From the NCBI RefSeq assembly GCF_030272615.1, contig NC_081408.1, positions 407,759,889 to 407,823,888 of the forward strand: 64,000 nt of DNA, read 5' to 3'. The notes under the pieces are model-generated. The model searched no databases, was not told where the DNA came from, and worked only from the letters and a program-made list of their open reading frames with translations. A program made the position numbers and the translations under genes. Source of the stretch: Cryptomeria japonica (Eukaryota > Streptophyta > Pinopsida > Cupressales > Cupressaceae). The number at the start of each line of letters is the position of its first letter. The stretch's first letter is position 1. Of the stretch, positions 47,914 to 58,804 are shown one piece after another.

Positions 47914-47970
47914 GTTGACATCAATGCCAAAAGGGGAGATTGTTGGCATTGTATTGTCATTGATGTCAAC
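47914..47970 (+). other. Inverted repeat enclosing the PPT of element D
   Basis: Arms GTTGACATCAATG (47914-47926) and CATTGATGTCAAC (47958-47970) are perfectly complementary over 13 bp and enclose PPT and LTR start in a 31-nt loop. In C the fifth pair is C-G instead of A-T. Confidence 0.65.
47928..47940 (+). promoter_or_regulatory. Polypurine tract of element D
   Basis: CAAAAGGGGAGAT directly precedes the 3' LTR. A second PPT-like string, CAAAGGGGGAGAAGG, lies about 55 bp upstream (near 47,875). The 240 bp between pol and LTR hold no gene. Confidence 0.8.
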
Positions 47971-48007
47971 CGGTAAACAGGCCTTTCAAATAAGTTACTA
48001 TTGGCAT

Positions 48008-48822
48008 TGTTGGCATATGGACACTCCAATGAGACATTGTATGTGATTGAAGGTTTTGTCATTGATGGCAACCTTGCAATCCTATGGCACTGGCAAGACA
48101 TCATATCGGCAAAGCATTACACAGGCAAGACAGTGCACCGGCATCAATAGATCACTCTACACTGGCACTGGCACTGGCACAGAAGAAAACATGTATACCG
48201 ACATAGAGGCCGACAGGATTTTTGTTATGTAATATTTTGTTTATTATTGTAAGTCGACTTGGAAAATTGTAAAATGACTCTTATATATAAAGGAGATCAT
48301 TGTAGACATTTGAGGAAGTAATGTAGCGAGCATAAAGAAAATTATTAGGCAGACCTAATGTGAAAATTATAGGTCAAGGGTATATGTAAAGAATAGAGCA
48401 AGAACCGGTACTAAATCTGGCATTGGAGATGCTATTGTAAAGCAGTACAAGTCACTGGATTAGTATAATCCTTATTGTAAGTCAATGTGACTTCCCATTG
48501 AGCAGTGAGCTCTAGGCAGTTGGCCTTCCTACATGTGCAGGTCCCTATTGTAAGTAATATTATCCTATTGGCCAGTGAGTGAATATTGTGGGTCACAAAT
48601 CCCACCAAGGTTTTTCCCGCACCGGGTTTCCTCGTTAAACATCTTGTGTTATGGTGTGCTTTTCATGTGGATATTTCTGATTCTGTTTATTGCATTAATT
48701 CTTGCATACCGGTACACTGTTATTTTATGTTCTGCATGTTTTAACTTAAGAAATTCTTATTACCGGTTAGATACTGATTCACCCCCCCCCCCCCCCTCTC
48801 AGTATCTATGGGAATCCTAACA
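48008..48822 (+). repeat. 5' LTR of element C
   Basis: It starts TGTTGGCATATGG and ends AATCCTAACA. TATA-like TATATATAAAGG at 48282-48293; GTTTTTCCC box near 48,610; C15 run at 48782-48796. Many differences from the 3' LTR are C/T or G/A changes inside CCGG or CCGAC words. Confidence 0.95.
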
Positions 48823-48840
48823 ATTGGTATCAGAGCTTGG
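48823..48840 (+). promoter_or_regulatory. Primer-binding site of element C
   Basis: ATTGGTATCAGAGCTTGG contains a perfect TGGTATCAGAGC, complementary to initiator-Met tRNA, directly after the LTR. Confidence 0.93.
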
Positions 48841-48893
48841 TCCTCTATTTTTAGAAGCCTAACAGCTTGAGGAAGATCTTGACACCGGTAAAA

Positions 48894-50032
48894 ATGGAAA
48901 ACCTGATGAAACAACTTGAAGGAGCTCTTACAGACTATGATGCAGAGAAGTTGAAAAATATCAAATTAGAAGATGATTTAAGAGCAGCTCAGGATATCAT
49001 TCAGGCACTTCAAGAAAATCTTACTATTGCAAGAAATAAGAGAAGAGAACTTTGTGAAAAATTGCAAAATGAGAATGATGAAAAGGAATCACTTAATGAT
49101 ATGATAAGCAAGCTGAAACAAGAGAACATGACAACAAAAAATGAAATGCAGGATATGACTATGAGATTTTGCAAAGAGATTGAGGATAGGAAGAAGAATG
49201 AAGAAGAATTGACCAGAAGACTAAGTGATGCAGCAAATGAGAACACAAGACTTAGCTATGAAAATGACATGTTGAAGACAAATCTGATGCATACTCAGAA
49301 TGACTCAAATGAACTAATGAGACAAAAAGAAATCTTGGAAAGGGAACTGGAAAATGCAAATCAACATAAAGAAAAATTCAAGAAAAGCTCAGAGGAACTT
49401 GGTACCTTATTGAAGAATCAAAAACCTAAAGGTGCAACTTCTGGAATTGGCTTTGAAGTTGGTGAAATCTTTGGTACAGCAAATACTCAAGATCACAGCA
49501 AATCAGTAAGACAACCTAATACTTATAAATTCAATGGAAAATGCTTTAACTGTAATAAGTATGGTCATAGGGCAAATGAACGTAGATCTAGGAATCATCA
49601 AAATATCAATACACCCACCGATCAATGTTCAAAATGCAACAAAGTTGGTAATAACTCTGAAAATTGCAGAATGAATGTGAGATGTTATGTTTATGGAAGA
49701 TTTGGACATTTATCTAATCAATGCAGAACACAAATCGGCATAGGTTATGGGAAAGCTATTCAGAAAAATAATGTAACTTGTTATGCATGTAACAAGATTG
49801 GGCATATTGCTAAATTTTGTAGAAGTAAAGGTACACCGGTAGACAACAAAAGTTCTAGTTTGAAAGGTAAAGAAAAGGTTGAAGAGGTTAAGCAATGGAT
49901 TAGAAAAGCTTATCTAAATATTGGGAATACTCCTCAATCGGTAGTAGAAAAGTTTATCTAAATATTGGGAATACTCCTCCATCGGTAGAACCAACAAATG
50001 CTTCACTGGCAGGAAGTTCTTCATCTAATTGA
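48894..50032 (+). pseudogene. ORF1 of element C, coiled-coil/zinc-knuckle Gag-like protein
   Basis: ATG 48894 (MENLMKQLEGAL) is the first ATG after the PBS; upstream codons lack one. The frame is open for about 355 codons to TAA near 49959. Residues 1-190 are a heptad-rich coiled coil; 'EELGTLLKNQKP' and 'GIGFEVGE' follow; then four knuckles: CFNCNKYGHRANER (last Cys to Arg), CSKCNKVGNNSENC (His to Asn), CYVYGRFGHLSNQC (Cys to Tyr) and intact CYACNKIGHIAKFC. A 44-bp tandem duplication (49911-49998) causes the early stop; the family stop, as in B, is TGA 50030-50032. Probably RNA-binding, derived from the distal half of a copia Gag. Confidence 0.85.
49911..49998. repeat. 44-bp tandem duplication in ORF1 of element C
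   Basis: Two adjacent copies begin TATCTAAATATTGGGAATAC at 49911 and 49955. Since 44 is not a multiple of three, the reading frame is shifted. Confidence 0.9.
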
Positions 50033-50187
50033 AGAAAATTTCCTTGAGGGTTTGGCAATCTAATGACACATGTGCTATTATTCCCTCGGTTAGAGATAAG
50101 AAGTTGAAAATTACTTATTACCGACAGACAATGTTAAGTGAATACTTAACCGGCATGCAATTAATGTAGTAGATGGCGAAAAGACAT

Positions 50188-50197
50188 TATAAAAATA
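50188..50197 (+). promoter_or_regulatory. TATA-like box before ORF2 of element C
   Basis: TATAAAAATA lies 145 bp upstream of the ORF2 ATG and is followed by GTTTTTGGCTC, CATTTCACCG and a purine-rich leader. The same blocks in the same order precede ORF2 in element B at 142 bp. This suggests an internal promoter, as might come with a captured cellular gene. Confidence 0.55.
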
Positions 50198-50332
50198 AGT
50201 TTTTGGCTCCATTCCATTTCACCGTGATTTCAAATTTTCAGAGAGCGCGAAGATTCCGAGCTAAGGCATTTCGAGCAAGAAGCAAGCACACCCAAGCAAT
50301 CATCCATCCAAGACAGAAAAAGGTATTTAATC

Positions 50333-53300
50333 ATGGCATCCACCTTTGAAATTGAATACATAGAAAACCCTACTGTTGTGGAAGTAATTAAAAGACCTAG
50401 GCCCATATTTCATTTAGTCCAAGATAGCAAAGAAGGATGATACCTTAGGTGCATTTTCTCAAATCCCTAAAGGTGTTGTATATGTTGAAGACCCTAGAAT
50501 GTACATCCACTGCAACATTGAAGAGTTAGGAGATGAGGAAATCAAAACCATGTATAAAACCGAGATATGTGATGACACTGGCAATGTTAAAGCTGAACAC
50601 AAGGTTATTGAAACCCTAGGATTCACAGAAATCCTTAGCATTCCTGAATTTCCTAAGGATGTGATTAGGATAGTGTTAAGCAGAGTTCATGGAGAATTTT
50701 TCTTGTTAGATGCAATCCATAAGATCACCAAGGAAGCTGTAAAAGTTGTCACAGGGTTACCGACCACCGGTAAGAGACCAGATAAAAACAAGAAAGTTTC
50801 CAATGACCTAGTTATAGACCTAACAATTGCAACATTCGATAAGAGATCTCTCAGGGTTAATGATGTAAAAGATATCAATGTGAGATTCATAAGTATGATA
50901 TTAGGTTACAAAGCCACTCATGCTAATAGACTTAACTTAGTTTCAAGTTTATGCATTAAGAGTGCTTATGATATGGTAACAGACAATGCAAAAATTGACA
51001 TCTCTGAATGGCTAAAAGATGAACTGATAGACAACCTTGGAAAGATAAAGAAAGATGAGAAAGAAACTTTCATATTTGGAAATCTGTTAGTATGCCTAAT
51101 GCTTCACATAACAAAATAGGTTCCCGGTATAGGTTATAAAGAACTAGGATATGACATACCGGTAGGAAAACAATTGATAGAACTGTTCAATACCATGGGT
51201 GAGAACAAGGAGAACAATATTCATGACTTTTTCCAAGCATTAAATACCAAAATGAAGAAAAGAATAAGGTTATCTCAGAAAATAGTAGACAAATACAAAG
51301 ATGATATATGCTTTGTTATTAAGAAAGATGAAATCTGGATGGAAGCAGTCATCCCAAGGACAATTTGGGTAACCGAAATGGGCTATGAGACAGATGATCA
51401 CATAGTTGAAACTTATGCTAAAGCACTCTTGGAAGCCCCCAAAGAACCTAAGGAAGAAGTATTTGGTAGTGTTGAGACCATAGAAAGCCAAATACAATCT
51501 AAGAAAAGAGTAAAGAAGGTTGAGGCATTTGTGAGGAAAGGATCTAGACAAGCAAAGGCCATTAAGGAAGATGTACTAAAGAAAACCAACATAACAGAAG
51601 ATGAGTTGGCAGCTCCACAACCTGAAGCTCATCTATCACCGGTAGGTACTTCTTCGAAAGGTGACATGCCAGCAACTTTTAAAAGAGTTGTTAGAAAAAG
51701 AGATCCCTCACCAGCAACCACTCCTTCACCTAGAAGGACAAGGCAGAAGCAACAAGCAGTGAGATCTCCAGTTAGAAAGGTCACACCCAAGAAGAAGCTA
51801 ACACGAAAGAAAAAGAAAAGGACAAAATGTGACTTGGCACCTCTACACATATTGTTAAATGAAATCACAGAAGAAGGAAAATTGAAAAACATAGAGAAAA
51901 TTTATGACACTCTATCTGCTGATGAGAAAGGGCAAGTTGAGGAAAGTGTGATATTGCATATGGACATGTACAAGAAATTTTTGATGGAAGTAGCAAATGA
52001 AATTCCTGATGATTTGTACAAAAGAATTGAGGCCAGAAGGCAAGCAGTGATTGAATTAGATAACAAAATAAAAATAGAAAAACTACTTGTTGTATATCCG
52101 GTAAACTCTCCCAAGGAAATTGATGATTTGATTGCTCAGGCAAACCGGTCAGTATTCTCTACTGCACATCAGCATATTTCACTGATGGCAGGAAGAGTTC
52201 CTGAAGTAACAGAGGAAACAAAAGATGGTTGGGATGTATTCCTGGTTGACAAGGAAAAACAAGAAGAATACAGGAACCCTAAGCCTATAAAGGTATATCA
52301 GAAGGATAGGGACAAGGGGAAAGGCAAAGTTGGTGGACCACCAAGCATAAAGGTTAAAGACAACCTACCCCCACCTATGAATATTACAACCACTGAAGAC
52401 CAACTGGCAGTAGAAAGTATGGATGTAGAGGATAGCAATCCTAATTCTGAAGTCCTATACACTATAAATGTTGATACCTAAAAGATCAACATAACAGTTG
52501 ATAAAGATACAACTGACAAGTCAGATATGGCTAATGAGCCTCCGGTAACAAGAGAAACAGAGAAACCGATAGAGGATTCAGAGAAAAAGGTAGAATCTAA
52601 GCAATAAATAGAGACAACACAACATACAGAGAAACCAATGGAGCTAAAAGCTCCGGAATAGGTTCACAAGGAAACAGTGCCACCGGTAAGTAGTGAAGCA
52701 GGGAAACCAGTGCTAAAAGAAATGCAAACACAAACTGACTTGCCAAAGGTCAATACAAGCATGGTTACTTCCACCGGCACTCAGATTGTTGGATCATCAT
52801 CAACATTCAAGTCAACAAATGTGACTGAGGTATTATTAGATTCTATAAAGAAAATAACTGACTGCAATTCACAGGCTTATAAAGCAATAGATGATTCAAT
52901 ACCAATTTTGAAGATAATTGCTCCTAACTGTAACATAGATAATAAAGATTCTTTAGGAAAATTGGACACATTATGTAAATATATTTCTGGAAACATTGAG
53001 AAAATAAAGGAAGAATCAGTAAAAGACAAGGTAGAAAAAGAGAAATAGAAATTCTTTGATGAAGAAATAAAGAAGTGTAACAGAGACTTTGACACACTTC
53101 TACCGGAACTATGTAGTTTGTTGAAAGAATACAAAAATTTGTATAAAGATACGTGTAAAACAAACTTTTTGACTGTAGATATTGACAAGAAAATAAGAAA
53201 GACACAGGATGAGATAAATAAGATTGCAGACAATTTTGTCAACTCACCAGATTCATTATCAGATTTTGAAGAAAAGTTAGCAAATTTTGAGGAAGAATTG

Positions 53301-53576
53301 CTCAAACTAGAAAGAGAAAAAGAAAGAATAATAAACAAGGCAAAACACTTGAGATCTAAACTGAGTCCAAGATTGGACTATTTAGCATCTCTGTGGAAGG
53401 AAATCTCAGAGGCATTAGCACAGGGAAGCAAAACACCGGCAGAGCATTTGCAACATCTCACTGGTACTGTGAAGAGGACTGAAACAACAATAAAAGATAG
53501 TAAAAAGTTTATGGATAGTATAAACTTAATTTTGGGAGATCTTTTTCAGATAATAACTAACCAGCTACAGGGTTGA
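50333..53576 (+). pseudogene. ORF2 of element C, unknown protein of about 1,080 residues
   Basis: ATG 50333 (MASTFEIEYIENPTVVEV) aligns with the start in element B. Frameshift near 50,430; stops at 51117-51119, about 52,480, 52,605, 52,660 and 53,046; end TGA 53574-53576. Layout: N-terminal globular block (50,499-51,420; FPKDVIR, VHGEFF, KRSLRVND, CIKSAYDM), basic region (51,720-51,840; RRTRQKQQ, KKKLTRKKKKRTK), helical block (VILHMDMYKKFL), a KDKGKGKVGGPPSIKV motif conserved with B (near 52,320), a Glu/Thr-rich spacer and a C-terminal coiled coil. No polymerase, nuclease or protease motif is visible. Function unknown; the basic region suggests a nuclear or nucleic-acid role. Confidence 0.8.
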
Positions 53577-53775
53577 GGATATGGATAGATATAACTACAA
53601 ACTCTACTAACATCTTGACAACCTTTGTCATTGATGCCAAAGGGGGAGTAGTAGGATGAGAAAATTCAAAGACGGGAATCATATGCTCAGGGGGAGCCCT
53701 CATATTTTTGGTAAACATTTTTGGTAACTTTTTGGACTACATATTTTTGGACACTTTTTGAAATTTCTCATGAGT

Positions 53776-53867
53776 GTTGCCATCAATGCCAAAGGGGGAG
53801 ATTGTTGGCATATGGACACTCCAATGAGACATTGTATGTGATTGAAGGTTTTGTCATTGATGGCAAC
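53776..53867 (+). other. Inverted repeat enclosing the PPT of element C
   Basis: Arms GTTGCCATCAATG (53776-53788) and CATTGATGGCAAC (53855-53867) pair perfectly over 13 bp around a 66-nt loop holding the PPT and LTR start. Confidence 0.65.
53791..53802 (+). promoter_or_regulatory. Polypurine tract of element C
   Basis: AAAGGGGGAGAT directly before the 3' LTR. Two similar strings precede it: CCAAAGGGGGAGTAG (near 53,640) and TCAGGGGGAGCC (near 53,690). The 226 bp between ORF2 and the LTR hold no gene. Confidence 0.9.
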
Positions 53868-54616
53868 CTTGCAATCCTATGGCACCGGCAAGACATCATA
53901 CCGGCAAAGCATTACACAGGCAAGACAGTGCACCGACATCAATAGATCACTCTACACTGGCACCGACACCAGCACAGAAGAAAACATGTATACCGGCATA
54001 GAGGCCGACAGGATTTTTATTATGTAATATTTTGTTTATTATTGTAAGCCGACTTGGCAAATTGTAAAATGACTCTTGTATATAAAGGAGATCATTGTAG
54101 ACATTTGAGGAAGTAATGTAGCAAGCATAAAGAAAATTATTAGGCAGACCTAATGTGCGAATTATAGGTCAAGGGTATATGTAAAGAACAGAGCAAGAAC
54201 AGGTACTGAATCTGGCATTGGAGATGCTATTGTAAAGCAGTACAAGTCATTGGATTAGTATAATCCTTATTGTAAGTCAGTGTGACTTCCCATTGAGCAG
54301 TGAGCTCTAGGCAGTTGGCCTTCCTGCATGTGTAGGCCCCTATTGTAAGTAATATTCTCTTATTGGCCAGTGAGTGAATATTGTGGGTCACAAATCCCAC
54401 CGAGGTTTTTCCCACACCGGGTTTCCTCGTTAAACATCTTGTGTTATGGTGTGATTTTCATGTGGATATTTCTGATTCTGTTTATTGCATTAATTCTTGC
54501 ATACCTGTACATTGTTATTTTATGTTCTGCATGTTTTAACTTAAGAAATTCTTATTACCAGTTAGATATTGATTCACCCCCCCCCTCCCCTCTTAGTATC
54601 TATGGGAATCCTAATA
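53803..54616 (+). repeat. 3' LTR of element C
   Basis: Collinear with 48008-48822. TATAAAGG at 54081-54088. The last bases read CCTAATA instead of CCTAACA, a C-to-T change at the very terminus, followed by the target duplication GGCAT. Confidence 0.95.
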
Positions 54617-56349
54617 GGCATAATTGCTAAATTGTTGTCAACTGGTAAACAGGAATAGAGAGGTGTTCAAGCAATGAGTATGGACGATTGGAGAAGATTC
54701 GGGTGTTGCAATTCATAATATATGTTCATAACATTGGCATGAGTCTGTGATTGAAACCGCATCAAGTTTGGTGAACCAGAGAACACATTTATAATTGACT
54801 GAGATGAACTCTGTGAAGAAGAATGAATATCGGTCCGGTATGCAGGTAGGTGTTGTATCAATCGGTAAACATTTCCACCATTAAACAAGCAAGGGACAAG
54901 TAGAACATAGAGTATGGCATCAGGTCATATGCAGTGAAAAGGTATTGTGTCCTAACCAGCCGAATGGAGAAGAGAATGGCTTCAAGGTTAACCAGTTATT
55001 GTATAACCATAGGGTAAGATGAACTGGTAGTATAAGATGAACATCGGTTGTGTGTTTGGTCTGTGCCTGAGCCTAAAATGACATAGTAAACTGAGGTGGA
55101 TGTTAATAAAGATGACACATAGGATCTAGGTGGCTAACGTACAGTGGTTGGTGAAGAGTGTGTTGGTGAGGTAGTTGCCGACTAAGTCTACATTAAATGT
55201 CGACTATGGAAATCACGGATGAGTTACAGAGGATTGTGGCTCAAATTTTTTCAAAGGACAGAGATTTGATTCTTTGACATCATGATCGAATCAGGGTAGT
55301 TGGTCGACTAGTTGATCTGGAGAAAGGCACTGTGAGATCATTTATTGTGATTGACAAAAATCAGGGTTGGTGTTTGCTTAAAATAGTAAACGTGTATTGG
55401 AAGAATAGATTTGGTGGTGTTGTTTGTTTTTGTTGTAGGTTGTCAATCTTAGAGATCAGATCCAATTTTATTTGATATAGATTGGGTTGGTGAAAAAAAC
55501 CCTAGGACACAAGGTTTGATTTTCCATTTTGGCGGGAAAGCTTGATTATAAATATGCAGATTGAAGATCTAAGTTAATGATGCCAGTGGCCGGAGAAGAG
55601 AGTGTTTAAGTAAATTGAGACTTGATCTGACTGTGTGTTATCAAAAATATTGAAGCAACTGAGTATTTTAACTAGAACCCACAGGAGACGTTTAACCGGT
55701 AAGAGGGGTTTAACCGGTAAGAAATAGAGTAACCGGTGAGTTGTAACAAAGTTAACAGTCAAGTGAACCAACAGTGTTTGAGCCAGTAAAAAGGCATCAG
55801 AGAGTGAATGAGTGCAGAGTAAGGATTAGAGGAAGTCAAGAAAGGCAGAGGCTAACTGGTAAGGGTCAGAGAGAGTGAATAGATAACCAGTAGTAAAAGA
55901 AGATTTGAGACAGAGTAGAGTTGAAACCGGTAGAAGAGATTGATCGCAAGAGTTACAAATTTTCATTTGTAACAAGGATATTTCATTATATTTAAATTAT
56001 CTCATTTTATTTCACTGAGTGAGTTTGGTGCTCCTTGAGTTGGTGCTCCTTTGAGTAGGTGCCCATAAATTTCTAGGGGTCGGTTCTCCTTGGGTTGGTG
56101 CCCTAAACTATTATAAAATTGTTATTCCATTGTGAGGTTGGATTGGAGCAGTAGACTCTAGCAGCATTTCTCACCAAGATTTTTCCCACATTGGGTTTTC
56201 CTTGTATATTCGGTGTTGTGTGATGCATTTTTTGTGTGTGATTGAATATTAGTATTTTCATTAATTTACCGGTTGCACACACAGTTGAAAATTGTTTATA
56301 ATCACTAATTCACCCCCCTCTCAGTGATATCTTGTGTTCTACATTACAT

Positions 56350-57460
56350 GGTAATTGCAAGGTGGAAATTCATTATGTATGGGGACTGAATTAGTCCCTA
56401 TAAAATATGCTTAGTGCTTAGTTCACTCCACCAAATGCAATGGCGGAGAACCGATAGGTATGGGGACAAAAATTAATCCCTATAAAAATTTGCACTACCT
56501 TAGAATTATTATCTCAAGTGCAAAATCGATATGTATAATGACAATTTTAGTTCCTATGGAAATTCCTTCAAATTTTTTAAGCTTTAATCATTGAGTGGAG
56601 AATCACTACGTATAGGGACTATTTAGTCCATATGAAAATTCATCTTTTTTTGCAAGTTTTATCTCTAAGTGTAAATTCAATAGGCATAGGGACAAATATA
56701 GTACATATAAAAATTCTTCAATCCTTAGAAACTTTTCATTTCAAGTGGAAATTCGACCTGTATAAGGACTTTTGATCCTCATTTTGTCCCTATTTTAGAC
56801 GTGAATTGTCATAGGTAATTCAATTTTTAGGATTGGAGTGGAAAATCGTTGTGTATAGGGACACGTTTGATCCCTATTTTTGTCATGACTTATCATAGGT
56901 AATTTGATTTTCATGGGTTGAGTAGAAAATCGATATGTAAAGGGACAATTTGATCCCTATTTTTTTGTCCTTATGAAATCTCTTATTATCTTCGCAAATT
57001 TTTCCTTGAGGGGAATTTGATCTTAATAGGGACAAATCAACCCCTAACTTTGTCCTTATTCTTTATGTGACCCCCTTTAGGTAAGTTGATATTTATGCTC
57101 TAAGTGTAAAATTGAACCTCATAGGGACTTTTTGTTCCTTACTTTCCTTGACTTATCCCTTAGAATTTTTACTTAGTCTTTTCAATGGATTGAAGAGTTG
57201 AAATTCGATTTCCATGGGGACAAATTAGCCCCTATGAATTTTCTCATAGTGGAAGTTTGATTTTTATAAGGACATTTTGATCCTATATTTCTTCTTTGTC
57301 CAAATTGTTCAAATCACTTCACTCATTCAATCACCCAAGTGGAAATTTGACTTTCTTAGGGACTTTCATAATGCTTGGTTTCAAGTCTCTCCCCAGGAGT
57401 GTAAAATCGATGGGGATAGGGACAAATCACCTGTTCATCACAAAGTCTACATAAATCTTG
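56350..57460. repeat. Palindromic 'TAGGGAC...GTCCCTA' repeats, E copy 2
   Basis: The counterpart of 31110-32110, with the same order of units and differing indels. Confidence 0.7.
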
Positions 57461-58804
57461 TAAAAATATTCATCATTTTTTCTCAAATCTAAAGGAATAG
57501 CCTAAATTTAATTTCCATCAAGACAAATCAAACTTTTTAAACCTTGACATTCATGACCTCATAAAGTGTAAGACCTATTTCCAAAGGTTAATGACTAAAG
57601 AAACTACTCCAAAGCCAAACAAACTAACAAAAAAACTACCCTAAAAAGCAAAAAGTGGGGGATCCATTTGTAATGGGGCGATGTGTGAAAATATCACAAC
57701 ATCTAGTGCCACCTTGAATAAATGTTCCTAAACATTTCAAATATAAAGACTCAATCCATACCTAAAACCTCCAGAAAATTAAATCCAACCTATCAGAAGA
57801 CTAGGAAACACACTTGAAATGGAAGAAGAATCCCAAATTGGATCAAGGTACTTAGTCTTTGATTACCTACATGTGTGCAAATTTATTTATTCCAACTCAT
57901 AAGAACATTGTGACAGTTATAATCCACCGTGATTAGCTACGTGATTTGTCTTGACTTCATAAGCATCATGAATAAAGCCTCACTTCCAACGAGCATCTAT
58001 ATCCCTAACCATGTTATCGTTAGAATCTCATAGAGATTTCTCTACTTTTGGTAAATTTTCTTTTAGTGCCTGCAAATATGTTTGCACTCCCAAAGCCAAG
58101 TATTTTAATATTTCTTTCTTTTCATTTTTCTTTTTGATTTTTATTTCCTTTTCTCATCTTTTCTTTCTTTTCATACTACTTTAATTTTTTTCCATATTTT
58201 CCACCCTTTTTCTTGTAATAAATGAATCTCACATGGGTTTGATAATTATAGTGGAATTAAGTAGGATTTAATATTTTCACTAGCCACGACTTGACCTACG
58301 AAACCATAATGACTTAGAGCAATTTATTAAGTATGTAAAAATATACTAATCATAAGGTTTTAGTATCAGGACACAATAGGTGATTCCCTTTCGATTCAAG
58401 TACAAGTCCTAACCAAATAATAGAGCTATAGAAGGATAACCTCATATTATAAAGTAATTCACAAATAGTTATCTGGGAAATTGACCAAACATAAGATCCA
58501 AATTGTGTCAGCATGTGAGAAAATCAACACAAACAAGTCTCCCACTTAGGACACCTAAGACTAAAATAACTGACTACCAAAGCAAACTAAACTAAAGAAA
58601 GCTAAGCTAAAGAAAACAAAGCTAAACTAAACTACTTGAGCCACCTGACAATCTTGAATCAAATGAATCAAGGAAAATAAAGAATAATGCTAACAAAAAA
58701 ATTACACTAAAGCACATGAAAAAAGGAAACCTCCCTAAGACTATATACAAGACTCCTAGAATGGACACAACCCAAAGTATCGACATATATACATGACTTC
58801 ACAT

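Larger units (their letters stand above)
48008..54616 (+). mobile_element. Non-autonomous LTR element C (two unusual ORFs, no pol)
   Basis: The 6,609-bp element in D's 3' LTR is flanked by GGCAT (48003-48007 and 54617-54621); D's 5' LTR shows the empty region. LTRs of 815 and 814 bp are about 96% alike by eye, so this is the youngest insertion here. The interior holds PBS, ORF1, an internal TATA-like box, ORF2 and PPT, with no enzyme domain. It has the same architecture as B, which proves a replicating family rather than one damaged copy. Confidence 0.95.
37593..56343 (+). mobile_element. Ty1/copia retrotransposon D, with two nested insertions
   Basis: A perfect target duplication TTACA (37588-37592 and 56344-56348) brackets the element, and E copy 1 shows the empty site. 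Without its guests D is about 9.1 kb: LTRs of about 1.8 kb, PBS, gag, pol (integrase before RT) and PPT. A hAT-like transposon sits in the 5' LTR and element C in the 3' LTR. Codons are broken throughout. D's Gag carries the coiled-coil/knuckle module also seen in B and C. Confidence 0.95.
47941..56343 (+). repeat. 3' LTR of element D (split by element C)
   Basis: Left piece 47941-48007, right piece 54622-56343; together about 1.79 kb, collinear with the 5' LTR. TATAAATA at 55547-55554. It ends GTTCTACA, followed by TTACA. It preserves the empty hAT site. Confidence 0.92.

Noticed and set aside
50333-53576. ORF2 stops as programmed recoding
   Set aside because: The stop positions differ between B and C and coincide with typical C-to-T decay, so simple pseudogenisation is sufficient.
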